A stretch of DNA of 64,000 bases from Haematococcus lacustris (taxonomy: Eukaryota > Chlorophyta > Chlorophyceae > Chlamydomonadales > Haematococcaceae). Positions 1 to 9,900 of the stretch are shown here, one piece after another. The position numbers and the translations under genes are program-made. The stretch lies in the NCBI GenBank assembly GCA_030144725.1, contig JASKMD010000026.1:15973448-16037447 (forward strand). Reading direction: 5' to 3'. The notes beneath the pieces are model-generated. The model did not search any database. It saw only the letters and a program-made list of their open reading frames with translations, and was not told the origin of the DNA. Positions within the stretch are counted from its first letter, which is position 1, and every line of letters begins with the position of its first letter.

Positions 1-1134
1 GCAGGAGCAAGGAAGAGCCAGGGCGGTTGGCAGGGGGGGGGGCGGGCAAGGGGGCGGGGCGGGGGCAGGGGGCGAGGGCGTGGAGGAGGTGGAGGGCGTA
101 GGGGCGCAGGGGGCGGGGCGGGAGGGCAGGCTGCCGACCCAGCTGACGAGGGGCCTAGCACCTGGCCTAAGGAGGAGTGGCTCATGGGCCCATGGGCTCA
201 CCTGCAGCTGGACCCTCAGGTGTGGGGCATGGGCACCACCACCCTGCTGGACTTCCCGGTCAAGCATGCCAGGGTGCGCCTCCACCAGCTCCAGCGCGTC
301 AGTGCCGACCCCCTCTACCCACCCAGTGGGGGCCTGTGGCCTGCGCTGTGGGGTGTGCGCCCCCCCCGGGCAGCGGGCGAACCGGAGGTGGCAGCGGTGG
401 CTGATGGGGTCCTGAGGGAGCTGGAGCTCAAGTGGGAGGCCAGCGCGCAGCAGGTGGCAGGGCAGGGGGCAGCGGGGGAGCGGGAGCAGCAGGGCAGGGA
501 TGTGGAGGAGCGGCTCCCCGAGGAGGTGCAGGGCAGCCAACCGCCTCGCTGGCTGGACACCTCCGCCAGGGCGCACCAGCGGCCCTCTCCGCAAATGAGG
601 GCGGCCCAGCAGGCTGAGCGGCAGCTGGAGGCCCAGCTGCGGCGTGGGGGCAGGCAGCCACTTGCTCAGCCCGCTCCCCGGGCCGACACCGTGGACCAGC
701 TGGCTGTTGGTGTTCAGGCGGGCCAACCGTGTGCGCAGGTGTGGAAGAAGCTTCTAGACCCCATCCTCCGTCGGGAGCACGTCATCGTGGCCTGGCGGGT
801 GCTTCACGCCAGCCTCATGGTCGGGGCTTTGTGGGGCCACATCCTCAAGGGTACGGCTGCCACGGGCTCGTCCGCCTGCCGCTTCTGCCAGCCGGGGCAC
901 CTGGAGACCCTCACCCACGCCTTCCTGACCTGCCCCGCCGTGGTCCCAGCCTGGGAGTGGGTGCTGGACGTGTACGGCCGCCTCACAGGCACCCGCCCTC
1001 CCTCAGGCGACGCCATGCTGCTCCTCAGTGGGCGCCCCACCCGCGGCGAGGCCCCCCCCTTCCAGCCCCCTGACAGCCAGCCCTTTGGGTGGGGTGTTTG
1101 GGGATCGCGTATGGGGGAACCATGTCCTTTGTAG
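1..1134 (+). pseudogene. ORF2 C-terminal fragment of L0
   Basis: This is the last third of the LINE ORF2 product. It holds a Gly/Arg-rich spacer (1-150), a conserved block with a QGSQPPRW motif (about 529-552), and a CCHC finger of spacing CX2CX9HX4C at 877-933, typical of the zf-RVT domain downstream of many plant and algal RTs. The frame leaves the intact pattern just after the Pro-Pro-Asp-Ser at about 1075 because of the shared 3' deletion. It then ends after a short foreign tail at 1134. The RT and endonuclease parts lie outside the window. As it stands it encodes no catalytic domain. Confidence 0.75.
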
Positions 1135-1198
1135 TCTTCTCTTTTCTTCGTTTCTTTAGTCTCACTCTCTCTTGTAATGCTCCTGCTTGATTTAAAAA
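1..1198 (+). mobile_element. LINE copy L0, 3' part only (Zepp-like, derivative form)
   Basis: The window opens inside the G-rich spacer that precedes the C-terminal domain of ORF2 and runs to the element's 3' end. A TGTAA signal lies at 1183-1187 and five A residues at 1194-1198, followed directly by the G-run that begins the next copy. The 3' end is the short form: only about 60 bases separate the ORF2 stop at 1134 from the tail. It matches 60332-61528 almost base for base and shares a Leu codon near 633 (Gln in most copies). Confidence 0.85.
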
Positions 1199-1245
1199 GG
1201 GGGGTGGGAGGGGAACCTTCCGCCAGCTCTCCCTCTCTTGACCCC

Positions 1246-1863
1246 ATGGACGCCGAGGCAGCGGCCCCCACCGCCCCTTGCCGCACGGGGGTCACGGGGC
1301 CTGGTGCGGATGCCCCTCTCCCAGCCCAGGAGCTTGGTCCCTCCACCGGCCTGGGCAGCCGGTTCGGCTCAGTGCGGGGTGGGTCCGGTGAGCTGCAGGG
1401 TAGTCAGCCTCCCCGCTGGTTTGACACCGCCGCGACAACCCCTCCGCGCTTCTCCCTGGATGACAGGAGGGCTGGGCGGGAGGAGCGGCAGCGGGCGGCT
1501 CAGTGTAGGTTGAGGCGAGGCAACACGCAGCCAGCTAACCAGCCAGCCAGAGGGGGGCCTCGCCGGCGCCGGTTTGGCATCCCTTCTTCCGGTTCCAGTT
1601 CTGGGGAGTGGGAGGCACAGCGTACAGGGCACCAGCAAGAGGCTCAGCCAAGGCCGTGGCAAGCCGGCGGGCAGCGTGCTGCGCAGCTTGGCCATGGGTC
1701 CCCACACGTGCGCCGCTACGGGCTGCTCAGCCCCTGTGCTAGCCTGGCCACCTCGTTGGGGGCCTCTTGTGACAGCCCTGTAGTTGAGTCAGCAGGGCCC
1801 CGGGATGGGAGGTTGAGGGTGCCTAAGCGGCAGCAGCCCGAGCAGGCAGCTCAGCTTGGGTAG
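1246..1863 (+). CDS. LINE ORF1 (205 aa), copy L1
   Basis: The ATG at 1246 is the first in the element and 47 bases from its 5' end. It gives a 205-residue basic, Arg/Gln/Ser-rich protein ending at a TAG (1861-1863). No CCHC knuckle or RRM is recognisable. By position it should be the nucleic-acid-binding ORF1 protein that forms the RNP with the LINE transcript. Residues about 49-56 (1391-1414) read QGSQPPRW, followed by an Arg-rich stretch. The same motif recurs in ORF2 before the zinc finger. The frame stays open for 73 more codons after the TAG, as a Pro-rich segment that ends at a second TAG (2083-2085). The protein is 205 aa, or about 278 aa with readthrough. Confidence 0.6.
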   Translation: MDAEAAAPTAPCRTGVTGPGADAPLPAQELGPSTGLGSRFGSVRGGSGELQGSQPPRWFDTAATTPPRFSLDDRRAGREERQRAAQCRLRRGNTQPANQPARGGPRRRRFGIPSSGSSSGEWEAQRTGHQQEAQPRPWQAGGQRAAQLGHGSPHVRRYGLLSPCASLATSLGASCDSPVVESAGPRDGRLRVPKRQQPEQAAQLG

Positions 1864-1970
1864 GAGGTCGAGCAGCTCGGTCCTCTGCCCCTGCGGCCCC
1901 TGCTGGCCATCTATTCACGTGAGCCTCGGGTCCGCCTGCGCCGCCAGGGGGCCAAGTTGGCGTGCATTGA

Positions 1971-2085
1971 GGCCACCCCGCCCCCCCCCCCGGGCCCTCC
2001 TCCTTTGCCGGGTCCGCCTCCCCTTCCCAGCCCACCCACTCTCCTCTACACGCGCGTAGACCGCGCGGGGGCAAGCCAGGACTAG
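1971..2085 (+). promoter_or_regulatory. ORF1/ORF2 overlap with 11-C tract (candidate -1 frameshift site)
   Basis: The ORF2 frame opens after a TGA at 1968-1970 and has no ATG before its conserved endonuclease sequence. Its first start-like codon is a GTG at 2103. The extended ORF1 frame closes at the TAG at 2083. The two frames overlap for 115 bases with ORF2 at -1 relative to ORF1, and a run of 11 C (1981-1991) lies near the start of the overlap. The 11-C length is the same in the other copies I compared. Slippage here would fuse ORF1 to ORF2, but only if the first TAG (1861) is also bypassed. This is inference from frame geometry. Confidence 0.4.
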
Positions 2086-2102
2086 CCAGGCAGCGCCCAG
2101 GT

Positions 2103-2538
2103 GTGGCCGCCAGGTTCTTGGCAGTCACCCTCAACGTGCAGGGCCTTGCCCAGCCGCACAAACTGCAGGCCCTGCTTGACTGGGCCGCTGACAGCCCGGC
2201 GCAGGTAGCTTTCCTTCAAGAGTGCCATAGGGCGGAGAGCGTGTGGCAGTGGGCAGAAGCCCAATCGGGGGCCAAGCCCGCTTGGCGGGGGCAGTGGTTT
2301 CACACCCCTGGCACCGGCAGCTCCCAAGGCTGCCTGCTAGTGGTCAAGCCCTCCACCATCCTCCAGGTGTGCACCCAGGTGCAGCTGCAGGCAGAGGGGG
2401 CCCAGGGGCGGGTGCTGCGGATAGGCGGGGAGCTCGCAGGCAGGCCGGTGTCCCTAGTGTGCGTGTACGCCCCGGCGCAGCAGGCAGAGCGGCCAGCGTT
2501 CTACGCAGAGTGTCTCCCCGCTTGCCTCCCGCCTGCCG
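2103..2538 (+). pseudogene. ORF2 N-terminal fragment (APE endonuclease), copy L1
   Basis: The fragment encodes about the first 145 residues of ORF2. It has the APE-like opening LNVQG, the catalytic-type Glu in LQEC (residue 40) and the VCVYAP strand. The GDFN, LDR and DH motifs would follow but fall in the gap. The start is given at a GTG because the frame has no ATG nearby. No lesion is visible before the gap. One variant (Leu for Val in the CL-VV string near 2335) is private to this copy. Confidence 0.6.
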
Positions 2539-3038
2539 NNNNNNNNNNNNNNNNNNNNNNNNNNNNNNNNNNNNNNNNNNNNNNNNNNNNNNNNNNNNNN
2601 NNNNNNNNNNNNNNNNNNNNNNNNNNNNNNNNNNNNNNNNNNNNNNNNNNNNNNNNNNNNNNNNNNNNNNNNNNNNNNNNNNNNNNNNNNNNNNNNNNNN
2701 NNNNNNNNNNNNNNNNNNNNNNNNNNNNNNNNNNNNNNNNNNNNNNNNNNNNNNNNNNNNNNNNNNNNNNNNNNNNNNNNNNNNNNNNNNNNNNNNNNNN
2801 NNNNNNNNNNNNNNNNNNNNNNNNNNNNNNNNNNNNNNNNNNNNNNNNNNNNNNNNNNNNNNNNNNNNNNNNNNNNNNNNNNNNNNNNNNNNNNNNNNNN
2901 NNNNNNNNNNNNNNNNNNNNNNNNNNNNNNNNNNNNNNNNNNNNNNNNNNNNNNNNNNNNNNNNNNNNNNNNNNNNNNNNNNNNNNNNNNNNNNNNNNNN
3001 NNNNNNNNNNNNNNNNNNNNNNNNNNNNNNNNNNNNNN
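2539..3038. other. Assembly gap, 500 N
   Basis: This is a run of exactly 500 N, the same length as the second gap, so it is probably a placeholder of arbitrary size. LINE copies are on the plus strand to its left and on the minus strand to its right. The true join between the two orientations is hidden here. Confidence 0.98.
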
Positions 3039-5991
3039 GCTCCTGGGGCAGATCTGAGGCTGCCACAAAGCGGTTGACAGCCAAGGCCATGGCTTGCGCC
3101 AGAGGAGCGGAGGGTTGCACGAAGGCCATTAGGTAGATGGACTTGGAGGCCAGGCACTGCTGTGCCACCTGCACCCGCCCCAGGAGGTTGAGGCCTTGGG
3201 GCCGCCAAGGGAGGGAGGCTGCCATCATGGCCGCCGCCGCCCCACCGAAGGCGGCCTCGCTGGTGGCAGCATAGGAGGCCGCCCCAAGAGGGACCCCCAG
3301 GTGGCGCACTGGCACCCCCGCTCGGACAGCTGGATGACCACCTCCGGCTCCTGCTCCCCACCTTGCTCCCGCCCGCCCTGCTGCTGCCCTAGCCCGCCAC
3401 CTTCCCCCAGCCCACCCCCTAGCCCCTGCTCGCCCACCTGCCCCTGCCCGCCCCCTTCCCCCCAGTCACCCCCCCTTCCTCCCCTCCCCGCCCCCTCTTG
3501 GCCCGAGCCCTCCTGGTTACCCAGCCAGGGCTCTGGCTGGGCGCACGGCATGGCTGAGCTCTTGCTCACACTCAGCGCAGGGCCCCCAGCGGCGCGGAAC
3601 AGGCCCAGGGCCTCCACTACCACCTTCCCGTCTCTGACCCGATCGAGCACCACGATGGTGTGGTCGCCCGCATTCTCTTTGGAGGGGAGCGCGGGGGTCA
3701 GTGCGGCCCTGTGCATGGCCAGAGGGCTGGAGGGGATGGTGGGGGTGCTGATGCGGCCTGTCAGCTGGAGCGAGCTGAGGTAGCTGACCAGCGGCTGGAG
3801 CACGATGCACCAGTAGAGCGGGGAGGCCCCGCTGCCCTGCAGCAGCCCCGACGCAAGAGGGAAGCTGTCGGTGAGGTGGCCGTTGACCAGCACCTGGCTC
3901 GTGGCACCCCGGTGCAGCAGCTGAGCCCAGCGCACATGCCCCTCCCGGCAGAACCCCATGGCCTCCATTGTGTCCTGGAGCAAGCCCCAGGACACGTTGT
4001 CATGGGGCCCCGCCAGGTCCAGCAACAACAGCCAGGCTGGGCTGCCCCGCTGCTGCAAGTACTCCAGTAGGCCCCAGGTGGAACTGCACGCTGTCGCTGA
4101 TGTCCCTGCCCAGGATGAAGGCCGATTGAGAGGGGGACACCAGCAGGTCCAAGGGCAGCTGCAGCCGGTCCTCCACTGCCCTGGCCACCAGGCGCACGTC
4201 GCAGTTGAGGAGCGTGATGGGGCGGTAGCCGGCCACCTGGTCCCTCGGCTTGCCAGCCTTGGGCACGAGGGTGATGATGCCGGTCAGAAACTCAGCCAGG
4301 GGGGCAGGGTCAGCGGTGTCTGCCAGGGCATCTCGCAACATGGCCCGCAGCGGCCGCCCCAGCTCCACCCACAGCCGGTCATAGACCTCCATGGGCAGCC
4401 CATCTAGCCCCGGGGCCTTGCTGTGCGCGCAGCCCCGTAGAGCCCGGACCAGCTCCTCCTCTGACAGCATAGGGCTGCCATCGGGGCCCTCGGCAGCCCT
4501 AGCCTGGGTGGGGGTGAGGTGGGAGGTGAGGCTGCCCAGCAGCGTTGCGCGCGCAGCTGTGTCCACCGGCTTGGCTGCGTAGACTCCGGTGGGCCCGGCA
4601 GCTGAGTAGTGCTGCTGGAACGCCCTGCACGCTGCCTTCACCCCGGCCGGCGTGGTGAGGTCTGCTGGCTGACCTGGCTGTCCGGGAAGCTGGAGAGAGG
4701 AGATGAGGGTGGGGGTGTGCGCGGGCTGGTCGCGATGGTAGAAGTAGAAGGAGGAGCGGTCGCCGTAGTACTGGTCGAGAACCGCGCTGGCCAGCGGGGA
4801 CTGCTGGGCCCCCTGCTCCCTCGCCCCCACCCCCGCCAGGGCTGCGGCCTCTCCCAGGTGCTGCGCCGCCTGCACCTCAGCCTCCCCCTCTCGCTCCACC
4901 TGCACCAGCTGCCGCACGAGGTGAGCCCTGGCCACTGCCACCGCCTTTTCCCTGCGCTGCTGCAGGTCACGCTGCGCGCGGCGCTGGGCCCGCAGGAAGT
5001 GCTGGGCAAGCATGGCCAGGCCCTGCTTGAGGCGGGCCCACCTGGCCCTGTGCCCATCCCTAGGCAGCCCCAGCTGACTCGCAGCCTCGTGGTATAGGGC
5101 CTCCGCCTGTAGGAAGTCCTTGAGGCAGTCCAGCAGGTCGGGGTTGTCAAGGTGGGCGGGGTGCAGCTGCCAGGGAGCGGGGACGGTGAGAGGCAGGTCG
5201 GGGGGGCACACTGCCACAGACACGGGCCGGTGGTCGGTGGGCACTGGCAGCACACCCTGGATGGCGCTGTCCATCTGCCACTGCACCAGCTCCTCCGAGA
5301 TGTACCACCGGTCGAGGCGCGCACCCGTCTGCCAACGCTCGCTGAAGTGGGTGAGGTCCCTCTTGGAGGGGTGCAGATGGCGCCACGGGTCCACCAAACC
5401 CCGCTCACCCACCAGCTGCCGCAGCTGCTCCGCCCCCTGGCCCCGGCTGCCCACCCAGGCCTCCCCATGCTGCGAGCCCTGCGGGATGCCCACTCTCTCC
5501 ATTGGGGCCAGGATGCAGTTGAAGTCGCCCCCCATGAGGAGGAGGCGGCGGTCGGCGGCAGGCGGGAGGCAAGCGGGGAGACACTCTGCGTAGAACGCTG
5601 GCCGCTCTGCCTGCTGCGCCGGGGCGTACACGCACACTAGGGACACCGGCCTGCCTGCGAGCTCCCCGCCTATCCGCAGCACCCGCCCCTGGGCCCCCTC
5701 TGCCTGCAGCTGCACCTGGGTGCACACCTGGAGGATGGTGGAGGGCTTGACCACTACCAGGCAGCCTTGGGAGCTGCCGGTGCCAGGGGTGTGAAACCAC
5801 TGCCCCCGCCAAGCGGGCTTGGCCCCCGATTGGGCTTCTGCCCACTGCCACACGCTCTCCGCCCTATGGCACTCTTGAAGGAAAGCTACCTGCGCCGGGC
5901 TGTCAGCGGCCCAGTCAAGCAGGGCCTGCAGTTTGTGCGGCTGGGCAAGGCCCTGCACGTTGAGGGTGACTGCCAAGAACCTGGCGGCCAC
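3039..5991 (-). pseudogene. ORF2 of U1 (APE + dead RT), frameshifted
   Basis: From 5991 downward it encodes a full APE endonuclease (LQEC, GDFN, LDR and PTDH motifs), a coiled-coil-like charged linker and the RT fingers (SPSQSAF, GYRPITLLN). An extra C at about 4070-4073 shifts the frame just before motif A. In the shifted frame motif A reads DLAGPHD in place of DLAGAYD, and the catalytic YADD box is NAGD (about 3663-3674). A one-base loss at about 3334 shifts the frame again after the Gly/Gln-rich linker. Three independent lesions make this copy unable to produce active RT. Confidence 0.8.
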
Positions 5992-6230
5992 ACCTGGGCG
6001 CTGCCTGGCTAGTCCTGGCTTGCCCCCGCGCGGTCTACGCGCGTGTAGAGGAGAGTGGGTGGGCTGGGAAGGGGAGGCGGACCCGGCAAAGGAGGAGGGC
6101 CCGGGGGGGGGGGCGGGGTGGCCTCAATGCACGCCAACTTGGCCCCCTGGCGGCGCAGGCGGACCCGAGGCTCACGTGAATAGATGGCCAGCAGGGGCCG
6201 CAGGGGCAGAGGACCGAGCTGCTCGACCTC

Positions 6231-6848
6231 CTACCCAAGCTGAGCTGCCTGCTCGGGCTGCTGCCGCTTAGGCACCCTCAACCTCCCATCCCGGGGCCCT
6301 GCTGACTCAACTACAGGGCTGTCACAAGAGGCCCCCAACGAGGTGGCCAGGCTAGCACAGGGGCTGAGCAGCCCGTAGCGGCGCACGTGTGGGGACCCAT
6401 GGCCAAGCTGCGCAGCACGCTGCCCGCCGGCTTGCCACGGCCTTGGCTGAGCCTCTTGCTGGTGCCCTGTACGCTGTGCCTCCCACTCCCCAGAACTGGA
6501 ACCGGAAGAAGGGATGCCAAACCGGCGCCGGCGAGGCCCCCCTCTGACTGGCTGGTTAGCTGGCTGCGTGTTGCCTCGCCTCAACCTACACTGAGCCGCC
6601 CGCTGCCGCTCCTCCCGCCCAGCCCTCCTGTCATCCAGGGAGAAGCGCGGAGGGGTTGTCGCGGCGGTGTCAAACCAGCGGGGAGGCTGACTACCCTGCA
6701 GCTCACCGGACCCACCCCGCACTGAGCCGAACCGGCTGCCCAGGCCGGTGGAGGGACCAAGCTCCTGGGCTGGGAGAGGGGCATCCGCACCAGGCCCCGT
6801 GACCCCCGTGCGGCAAGGGGCGGTGGGGGCCGCTGCCTCGGCGTCCAT
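6231..6848 (-). CDS. LINE ORF1 (205 aa), copy U1
   Basis: It starts at the ATG at 6848, 46 bases inside the copy, and ends at the TAG at 6231-6233. It carries a Pro-Val variant where L1 and R3 have Pro-Ala. A Pro-rich extension of 73 codons follows the TAG in frame. The QGSQPPRW motif is at the same relative position as in the other copies. Confidence 0.6.
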   Translation of the reverse strand: MDAEAAAPTAPCRTGVTGPGADAPLPAQELGPSTGLGSRFGSVRGGSGELQGSQPPRWFDTAATTPPRFSLDDRRAGREERQRAAQCRLRRGNTQPANQPVRGGPRRRRFGIPSSGSSSGEWEAQRTGHQQEAQPRPWQAGGQRAAQLGHGSPHVRRYGLLSPCASLATSLGASCDSPVVESAGPRDGRLRVPKRQQPEQAAQLG

Positions 6849-6959
6849 GGGGTCAAGAGAGGGAGAGCTGGCGGAAGGTTCCCCTCCCACCCCCTTTTTT
6901 AAATCAAGCAGGAGCATTACAAGAGAGAGTGAGACTAAAGAAACGAAGAAAAGAGAAGA

Positions 6960-9900
6960 CTACAAAGGACATGGTTCCCCCATACGCGATCCCCAAACAC
7001 CCCACCCAAAGGGCTGGCTGTCAGGGGGCTGGAAGGGGGGGGCCTCGCCGCGGGTGGGGCGCCCACTGAGGAGCAGCATGGCGTCGCCTGAGGGAGGGCG
7101 GGTGCCTGTGAGGCGGCCGTACACGTCCAGCACCCACTCCCAGGCTGGGACCACGGCGGGGCAGGTCAGGAAGGCGTGGGTGAGGGTCTCCAGGTGCCCC
7201 GGCTGGCAGAAGCGGCAGGCGGACGAGCCCGTGGCAGCCGTACCCTTGAGGATGTGGCCCCACAAAGCCCCGACCATGAGGCTGGCGTGAAGCACCCGCC
7301 AGGCCACGATGACGTGCTCCCGACGGAGGATGGGGTCTAGAAGCTTTTTCCACACCTGCGCACACGGTTGGCCCGCCTGAACACCAACAGCCAGCTGGTC
7401 CACGGTGTCGGCCCGGGGAGCGGGCTGAGCAAGTGGCTACCTGCCCCCACGCCGCTGCTGGGCCTCCAGCTGCCGCTCAGCCTGCTGGGCCGCCCTCATT
7501 TGCGGAGAGGGCCGCTGGTGCGCCCTGGCGGAGGTGTCCAGCCAGCGAGGCGGTTGGCTGCCCTGCACCTCCTCGGGGAGCCGCTCCTCCACATCCCTGC
7601 CCTGCTGCTCCCGCTCCCCCGCTGCCCCCTGGCCTGCCACCTGCTGCGCGCTGGCCTCCCACTTGAGCTCCAGCTCCCTCAGGACCCCATCAGCCACCGC
7701 TGCCACCTCCGGTTCACCCGCTGCCCGGGGGGGGCGCACACCCCATAGCGCAGGCCACAGGCCCCCACTGGGTGGGTAGAGGGGGTCGGCACTGACGCGC
7801 TGGAGCTGGTGGAGGCGCACCCTGGCATGCTTGACCGAGAAGTCCAGCAGGGTGGTGGTGCCCATGCCCCACATCTGAGGGTCCAGCTGCAGGTGAGCCC
7901 ATGGGCCCATGAGCCACTCCTCCTTAGGCCAGGTGCCAGGCCCCTCGTCAGCTGGGTCGGCAGCCTGCCCTCCCGCCCCGCCCCCTGCGCCCCTACGCCC
8001 TCCACCTCCTCCACGCCCTCGCCCCCTGCCCCCGCCCCGCCCCCTTGCCCGCCCCCCCCCCTGCCAACCGCCCTGGCTCTTCCTTGCTCCTGCCCTTGAG
8101 CCTGCTCCTGCGCCACATGATGCTGGGCGGGTAAAGGGCGGAGGTGGGTGGCTCGCTACTCCGGCATCAGCCTGTAGCTGGGCTTGTTGAGCCGGGCCAC
8201 CGCAGCTGGCTCCCAGGCCGCCCCTCCCTCCGCCCGAAAAGCCCCGATGGGCCCCTGCCCTGTGGGGTCTAGGGGATAGAGGCGGCCGTTGGGTCCCACC
8301 CAGTGGGAGGGCTGGAGCAGGGGGGTGCGCCGCATCACAAACCCCACCCCTGGCCCAACCCTCCGGCACTCCCACTCCGGCTGAGGAGGCTGCAGGCGGT
8401 CCACCATGCCCTGCCAGGGCTCGGGGAGGCAAGCCCTGACCAGGTCGGCAGCCCAGCGGGCCTCCCCCTCCGGCTGGGGGTTGTGGAGGGCCTCCCTCAC
8501 GTGGCGGACGTGGGTTTAACCCTGCTCAGCTGCTGCCTCCCTAGCTGCTGGGTCCATGCGGACTTGCGCGTTGTACCACAGCGGCTCTGCCAGCACCGAG
8601 AAGAAGGACTGGCTAGCGGGGGGCACCGCACGGAACAGCTTGAGCTCAGCCAGGGCCGCCACGTGAGCTTGCAGCCGCGGGCTGATGCCTCGCGAGGGGG
8701 GGGCGGTGGGGTCGGTGATGACCCACGTGCTGAGGCCGTGGGAGGGGTCTGCCAGCAGGCTGTGGGTCAGAGGCTGCCAGGGACGAACCCGGGGCGACCA
8801 GAGCTGGGCCAGCATCTTCGCCAGCATGGCCGTGCTGGTGACCCCCAGGTCGGGAAGCCCCACCCCTCCCTCCCCCCGGGGCAACACGCAGATGGCCTTG
8901 CTAGGGTAGAGGCGGCTGCTGTTGGGGCTGCGCTCCTGGGGCAGATCTGAGGCTGCCACAAAGCGGTTGACAGCCAAGGCCATGGCTTGCGCCAGAGGAG
9001 CGGAGGGTTGCACGAAGGCCATTAGGTAGATGGACTTGGAGGCCAGGCACTGCTGTGCCACCTGCACCCGCCCCAGGAGGTTGAGGCCTTGGGGCCGCCA
9101 AGGGAGGGAGGCTGCCATCATGGCCGCCGCCGCCCCACCGAAGGCGGCCTCGCTGGTGGCAGCATAGGAGGCCGCCCCAAGAGGGACCCCCAGGTGGCGC
9201 ACTGGCACCCCCGCTCGGACAGCTGGATGACCACCTCCGGCTCCTGCTCCCCACCCTGCGCCCGCCCGCCCGCCTGCTGCCCTTGCCCGCCACCTTCCCC
9301 TGGCCCACCCCCTAGCCCCTGCTCGCCCACCTGCCCCTGCCCGCCCCCTTCCCACCCGTCACCCCCCCTCCCTCCCCTCCCCGCGCCCTCGGGGCCCGAG
9401 CCCTCCTGGTTACCCGGCCCAGGCTCTGGCTGGGCGCACGGCAGGGCTGAGCTCTTGCTCACGCTAAGCGCAGGGCCCCCAGCAGCGCGGAACAGGCCCA
9501 GGGCCTCCACTACCACCTTCCCGTCTCTGACCCGATCGAGCACCACGATGGTGAGGTCGTCCGCATACTCCTTGGAGGGGAGCGCTGGGGTGAGGGCAGC
9601 CCTGTGCATGGCCAGAGGGCTGGAGGGGATGATGGGGGTGCTGATGCGGCCTGCCAGCTGGAGCGAGCTGAGGTAGCTGACCAGCGGCTGGAGCACGATG
9701 CACCAGTAGAGCGGGGAGGCCCCGCTGCCCTGCAGCAGCCCCGACGCAAGGGGGAAGCTGTCGGTGAGGTGGCCGTTGACCAGCACCTGGCTCGTGGCAC
9801 CCCGGTGAAGCAGCTGAGCCCAGCGCACATGCCCATCCCGGCAGAACCCCATGGCCTCCATCGTGTCCTGGAGCAAGCCCCAGGACACGTTGTCATAGGC

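Larger units (their letters stand above)
1199..2538 (+). mobile_element. LINE copy L1, 5' part, cut by gap
   Basis: The copy starts with six G residues fused to the A-tail of L0, has a 47-base leader, ORF1 from 1246, and the start of ORF2 (from about 2103). Sequence is lost at 2539, where 500 N begin. It is nearly identical to 61529-62868 and shares a Pro-Ala variant in ORF1 (near 1541) that the minus-strand copies lack. Whether the copy was complete cannot be seen. Confidence 0.85.
3039..6894 (-). mobile_element. LINE copy U1, 3' part lost in gap
   Basis: The first base is the C/G run at 6890-6894, which abuts the A-tail of U2 (T-run 6895-6900). The copy runs leftward through ORF1 and ORF2 and is lost at 3038 inside the post-RT region. 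It lacks the 920-bp deletion of U2-U6, so it is of the about 5.9-kb class. Because it runs into the gap 3'-end first, while L1 enters the gap from the other side, the two are tail to tail across it. Confidence 0.85.

Noticed and set aside
2050..2064. Near-palindrome around ACGCGCGT between ORF1 and ORF2
   Set aside because: It is only partly symmetric, short and expected at this GC content. There is no basis to call it a regulatory site.
6231..6917. ORF1 read from an upstream in-frame non-ATG codon (228 codons)
   Set aside because: The extra 23 codons cross the A-tail/G-run joint into the preceding copy's 3' end, so they are not part of the element. The ATG at 6848 is used.
7437..8432. Arg/Gly/Pro-rich frame of 331-519 codons beginning upstream of the CCHC block (e.g. 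11932-13491)
   Set aside because: Only its lower half matches the real ORF2 C-terminus. The upper half is an out-of-frame reading of the thumb/spacer created by frameshifts in the G-runs. It is treated as part of the ORF2 pseudogene.
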